Shown here: piece after piece, positions 63,890-64,000 of the stretch
Numbering within the stretch: position 1 is the stretch's first letter
Layout: every line of letters starts with the position of its first letter
Assembly (NCBI GenBank): GCA_026003835.1
Contig: BPHZ01000004.1
Coordinates: forward strand, 186,001-250,000
DNA from: Herpetosiphonaceae bacterium
GTDB taxonomy: Bacteria; Chloroflexota; Chloroflexia; Chloroflexales; Herpetosiphonaceae
Direction of reading: 5' to 3'
DNA length: 64,000 nucleotides
The notes under the pieces: generated by a model
What the model saw: only the letters and a program-made list of their open reading frames with translations
Database searches by the model: none
What the model was told of the DNA's origin: nothing
Translations under genes and position numbers: made by a program

Positions 63890-63972
63890 CGGTACTAGTA
63901 CCGATGGTGTTAGTCCTTTTTGGGCTTTACTCAACGCCGCGCCTCCAGTAACCTGTGTTCAGGGGCGCGGCG
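63890..63972 (+). promoter_or_regulatory. Palindrome and structured leader
   Basis: A perfect 14-bp palindrome CGGTACTAGTACCG (63890-63903) sits at the expected transcript start and may be an operator. A leader follows with stem CGCCGCGCC (63935-63943) / GGCGCGGCG (63964-63972). The stem has no T run inside the window. Confidence 0.6.
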
Positions 63973-64000
63973 CTCTAGTGGAGGGCTATCTGTGAGATAG

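Overview
The window is GC-rich bacterial chromosome. It looks most like a member of the Chloroflexota of the Herpetosiphon/Roseiflexus kind. This rests on the mix of families (PRC-barrel protein, DUF5679 zinc protein, orphan WXG100 pair, CcrM with its C-terminal domain, a purA paralogue, many GAF/HAMP sensor kinases) and on G/C-ending codons. It is an inference, because no rRNA or other phylogenetic marker lies in the window.

Layout. (1) 1-14.5 kb: the 3' part of a nonribosomal peptide synthetase (NRPS) locus. It holds the end of one synthetase, a stand-alone C-A-PCP module split by a frameshift, and a three-module synthetase ending in a thioesterase. The binding-pocket residues suggest that the peptide ends -Val-Asn-Leu-Asn. 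A membrane-anchored endonuclease/exonuclease/phosphatase protein follows. (2) 15.9-20 kb: an unknown protein translationally coupled to fumarylacetoacetase, and a convergent sensor kinase. (3) 20.3-23.3 kb: accessory DNA with a dead tyrosine recombinase of the integron-integrase type, an acetyltransferase, a VapBC toxin-antitoxin pair and three copies of an attC-like element. (4) 23.2-28.4 kb: a leftward iron-siderophore uptake operon (binding lipoprotein, two permeases, ATPase, Suc/Fer-like protein) with a strong promoter and a probable iron-responsive operator. (5) 28.4-31.0 kb: a 2.6-kb block bounded by 42-bp inverted repeats, carrying a flavin monooxygenase and gene stubs. (6) 31.6-35.2 kb: a three-gene unit coding for a J-domain pseudokinase, a von Willebrand A protein and a divergent adenylosuccinate synthetase paralogue. 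Its promoter lies inside a perfect 40-bp palindrome. This is the best candidate here for an undescribed system. (7) 35.2-44.8 kb: core metabolism and signalling (agmatinase family, hybrid histidine kinase, two aminotransferases, glycosyltransferase, true purA, tRNA-Cys). (8) 44.8-52.2 kb: a second accessory stretch with tRNA-Trp, two toxin-antitoxin pairs, an ABM-domain gene followed by a 68-bp attC, two more attC-like elements, chimeric and broken genes, and two WXG100 genes. (9) 52.3-64 kb: housekeeping genes (FrnE-like, TetR with its probable target, typA, ccrM, smpB, clcA, pyrF), ending in a strong promoter whose gene lies beyond the window.

How the parts relate. The integrase remnant, the attC-like elements placed just behind stop codons and the toxin-antitoxin cassettes together look like a decayed chromosomal integron whose cassettes are spread over two places. 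Three genes (NRPS module, permease, Suc/Fer protein) are each broken by one extra base in a homopolymer run. That points to sequencing error at least as much as to real decay, so I treat them as probably functional.
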